This document shows positions 12,791 to 13,735 of a DNA stretch of 13,735 bases, in pieces. The translations under genes were made by a program, and so were the position numbers. The notes beneath the pieces are model-generated. The model saw only the letters and a list, made by a program, of their open reading frames with translations. It did no database searches and was not told the DNA's origin. Every line of letters begins with the position of its first letter. Positions within the stretch are counted from its first letter, which is position 1. The stretch is from COE1 sp964445375. GTDB lineage: Bacteria; Bacillota; Clostridia; Lachnospirales; Lachnospiraceae. The DNA lies in the NCBI GenBank assembly GCA_964445375.1, contig CAYUKO010000104.1:1-13735 (forward strand). Reading direction: 5' to 3'.

Positions 12791-13735
12791 GTGAAAACAA
12801 AAAGGAAAATGCAAGTATTGGCTTTATTGTGTGCGTGTTGTATGTGGATGCTTCAACCAATCTATGCCTATGCAGCAGAAGACGCACAGAGCGGGGCTGG
12901 TGAAGTATTAAAAGAACTTGAACCTAAGCTTATGGTGGAATCTTATCAGGTCGTTGAGGGTCAGGCAGCACAGGGAGAAGTATTTACGTTACAGATAAAA
13001 GTCCGCAATACCAATGCCTATGCGGATGCGTTTAATGTAATAACAACATATAAATCGGAATCAGATAATGTAAGATTAGTGGATGAAGTTGCGAATCAAC
13101 AGTATGCCGAGATGATTCCGGCAGGAAAAACAGTAACTTATGAATACCAATGTGAGGTGCTGGATGCTTATACTATGGATACCATTATTATGAATTTTAT
13201 GTTTTCTTATGAAGATAAGTATGGAAGAAATCATGAAAATGCATCCATGATTACGCCAGGTATTCATAAAAGCTGTGAATTATCCATTAATTCCTTAACC
13301 GTGGCTGAGAATGCAGCAGTAGGTGCTAAGGCACTAGTCAATGTCAGATATTCCAGTACAGGAACACTTGCCATAAAGGATGTAGTCATGATAATTGATG
13401 GCAATATTCTTGGAGGCAGAAAAGAAGTCGAGCTTGCCCAGTTGACCAACGACGAACAACGCTCCATGGACTATTATGTGAACTTTAGTGAAGCTGGTGC
13501 GCAGCTATTGACCATCAGTTTCCGTTATACCGATGAAAATGGTAAAGAATACGAAGTAGACAAACAGGAATTTGTTGTGGATGTCAGCAATTATCATGCA
13601 ACTGTTACAAAAGAAGACAGTACCTCAGTAAGTGAGCTGTTGAATGAAGAGAATAAGCCATATGTCATCATTGGAGGCGTCAGCCTTGGAGTTGCATTGG
13701 TGCTTATCATAGTGATTATTGCATTGAAATGCAGC
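12791..13735 (+). CDS. Secreted membrane-anchored protein with two probable Ig-like domains (runs off the window)
   Basis: The frame is open for 315 codons to the window end without a stop. It starts at GTG 12791, with GGGAGG (12778-12783) 7 bases before it. An internal ATG at 12809 lacks such a site and would lose the KTKRK positive region. A signal peptide covers residues 1-29 (hydrophobic ALLCACCMWML, cleavage near AYA-AE). Two beta-rich segments follow, at about 45-157 and 162-267, each with alternating hydrophobic strands as in CARDB/COG1361-type extracellular domains. A linker and a transmembrane helix at about 291-311 (VIIGGVSLG to IIVIIAL) come next. The topology is outside-facing with a cytoplasmic tail beyond the window. 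It is cotranscribed with the BY-kinase-like gene. I cannot assign a function. It may be a sensor, or an accessory part of an exporter encoded further on. Confidence 0.82.
   Translation, partial: MKTKRKMQVLALLCACCMWMLQPIYAYAAEDAQSGAGEVLKELEPKLMVESYQVVEGQAAQGEVFTLQIKVRNTNAYADAFNVITTYKSESDNVRLVDEVANQQYAEMIPAGKTVTYEYQCEVLDAYTMDTIIMNFMFSYEDKYGRNHENASMITPGIHKSCELSINSLTVAENAAVGAKALVNVRYSSTGTLAIKDVVMIIDGNILGGRKEVELAQLTNDEQRSMDYYVNFSEAGAQLLTISFRYTDENGKEYEVDKQEFVVDVSNYHATVTKEDSTSVSELLNEENKPYVIIGGVSLGVALVLIIVIIALKCS

Noticed and set aside
12374..12814. 146-codon open frame on the - strand over the BY-kinase-like gene
   Set aside because: It is antisense to a well-supported gene, has no ribosome site, and its composition is that of a shadow frame.

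Overview
The window looks like a chromosomal segment of a low-GC, spore-forming Gram-positive bacterium of the Clostridia, most likely Lachnospiraceae. This is an inference from several things seen together: strong AGGAGG-type ribosome binding sites, a T-box leader before leuS, a class B sortase with a TPKTG-anchored surface protein, BcrAB-type ABC genes next to a small histidine kinase, and two promoters that look like those used by mother-cell sporulation sigma factors. No RNA genes, insertion sequences, phage genes or CRISPR arrays were seen.

Layout. (1) 1-2771: the likely 3' end of a response regulator gene (frame broken), then an ABC ATPase, an ABC-2 permease and a sensor histidine kinase, tightly packed on the + strand. 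This resembles a peptide-antibiotic sensing and export or immunity module. (2) 2761-6747: a promoter, a leucine T-box leader (probable specifier CTC, T-box GTGGTACCGCGG, leader terminator) and leuS. Downstream is a 318-aa protein that reads like a LeuRS from which the catalytic and editing domains have been removed. (3) 6843-10598: a promoter, a class B sortase with a long cytosolic N-terminus, and an 819-aa surface protein with InlB-type repeats, a BspA-type LRR segment, a Ser/Gly stalk of ten 18-bp units and a TPKTG sorting signal. (4) 10546-11772, - strand: a two-gene operon of unrecognised proteins (one Met-rich at its C-terminus) and a separate 93-aa Cys/Gly-rich protein with an internal duplication. 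Both units have sporulation-type promoter candidates. (5) 11947-13735, + strand: a good vegetative promoter, a BY-kinase-like (CpsD/CapB) protein whose P-loop lysine is replaced by threonine, and a secreted, membrane-anchored protein with two probable Ig-like domains that runs off the window.

How the genes work together. The ABC/kinase set probably answers envelope stress through the regulator upstream. Uncharged tRNA-Leu should control leuS through the T-box. The LeuRS-like protein has its own promoter candidate behind a terminator, so it may be only partly coupled to the T-box. The sortase most likely anchors the neighbouring surface protein. The last two genes form a kinase-like/membrane-protein pair that probably continues beyond the window.

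The strongest candidate for something undescribed is the LeuRS-derived protein at 5738-6694. The lysine-less BY-kinase-like protein and the Cys-rich protein follow it.
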